Of a stretch of DNA of 64,000 bases, positions 63,847 through 64,000 are shown one piece after another. The DNA comes from DASYPQ01 sp041488095. Its GTDB lineage: Bacteria; Planctomycetota; UBA1135; GCA-002686595. Numbering within the stretch: position 1 is the first letter of the stretch; the number at the start of each line of letters is the position of its first letter. The position numbers and the translations under genes are program-made. The notes below the pieces were generated by a model. It saw only the letters and a program-made list of their open reading frames with translations. It made no database searches and was not told the DNA's origin. The stretch is taken from the NCBI GenBank assembly GCA_041488095.1, contig JBGPOP010000007.1, forward strand, positions 71,898-135,897, read 5' to 3'.

Positions 63847-64000
63847 GACGAGACCTCCTTCCGAATTACGAAGCGCCTCAAACTGACGATCGAGAGTCGT
63901 TACGATTCTCATTGCTACACTATGGTTATTGGCTGGCCTTTCGCGGATTTTCGCCTGCCGCGGGTAGCGTGACGTCGTGAGCACTTGCCGGGAAAGGGCA

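Overview
The window is a gene-dense, roughly 70 % G+C bacterial chromosome segment. Two genes for peptidoglycan precursors (ddl, dapB), a double-length UvrA, many signal-peptide proteins with beta-propeller, HEAT or FG-GAP repeats, a DUF1080 protein, a CRTAC1-type protein and a recurrent FCFGDG...CPC C-terminal domain together suggest a deep-branching planctomycete, probably of the group that includes strains such as Poly30, Pla133 and Pla163. That placement is inferred from gene content and is not proven. No insertion sequence, prophage, CRISPR array or plasmid function was seen.

Layout. 1-7474 (+): fabF (5' end outside the window), a small helical protein, a UDP-sugar pyrophosphorylase, ddl, dapB, an MGH1-like glycosidase and a ribokinase, tightly packed. 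7537-8515 (+): tRNA-Leu(CAA), a histidine-phosphotransferase-like protein and a NifU C-terminal-domain protein. 8516-10775 (-): a secreted beta-propeller protein whose leader holds a cobalamin riboswitch plus a hairpin that masks its ribosome binding site, then a CvpA-family membrane protein. 10845-16589 (+): a large protein of unknown function, a MaoC-type hydratase, and sdhCAB. 16586-17755 (-): a histidine kinase. 18044-20131 (+): an exported HEAT-repeat protein behind a sigma-54-type promoter. 20204-26191 (-): a run of small exported proteins, a membrane spermidine-synthase-like protein, purM and a Nudix hydrolase. 26267-30180 (+): dxr, rseP and a UbiA-type prenyltransferase. 30147-31469 (-): a CCA/poly(A) nucleotidyltransferase. 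31527-32108 (+): a pseudopilin-like protein. 32119-39990 (-): thiL, tsaE, a TolC-type protein, a HEAT lipoprotein and a CRTAC1-type FG-GAP protein in one chain. 40058-50380 (-): double uvrA, an XPB-type helicase, a helicase-associated protein and thiE, joined by 4-bp overlaps. 50713-63846: exported proteins on both strands (three seven-repeat propellers sharing one C-terminal domain, a GH29 fucosidase-like enzyme, a cytochrome c with a propeller/DUF1080 partner, and a terpenoid-cyclase-like toroid lipoprotein).

How it fits together. Housekeeping pathways (fatty acid, peptidoglycan, MEP isoprenoid, purine, thiamine, tRNA maturation, succinate oxidation) are mixed with a large exported repertoire aimed at glycans and surfaces. 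The DNA-repair chain uvrA-XPB-Helicase_C_3 and the cobalamin-controlled exported propeller are the two most unusual arrangements. At least twelve gene junctions are 4-bp ATGA/GTGA overlaps, so translational coupling is probably common here.
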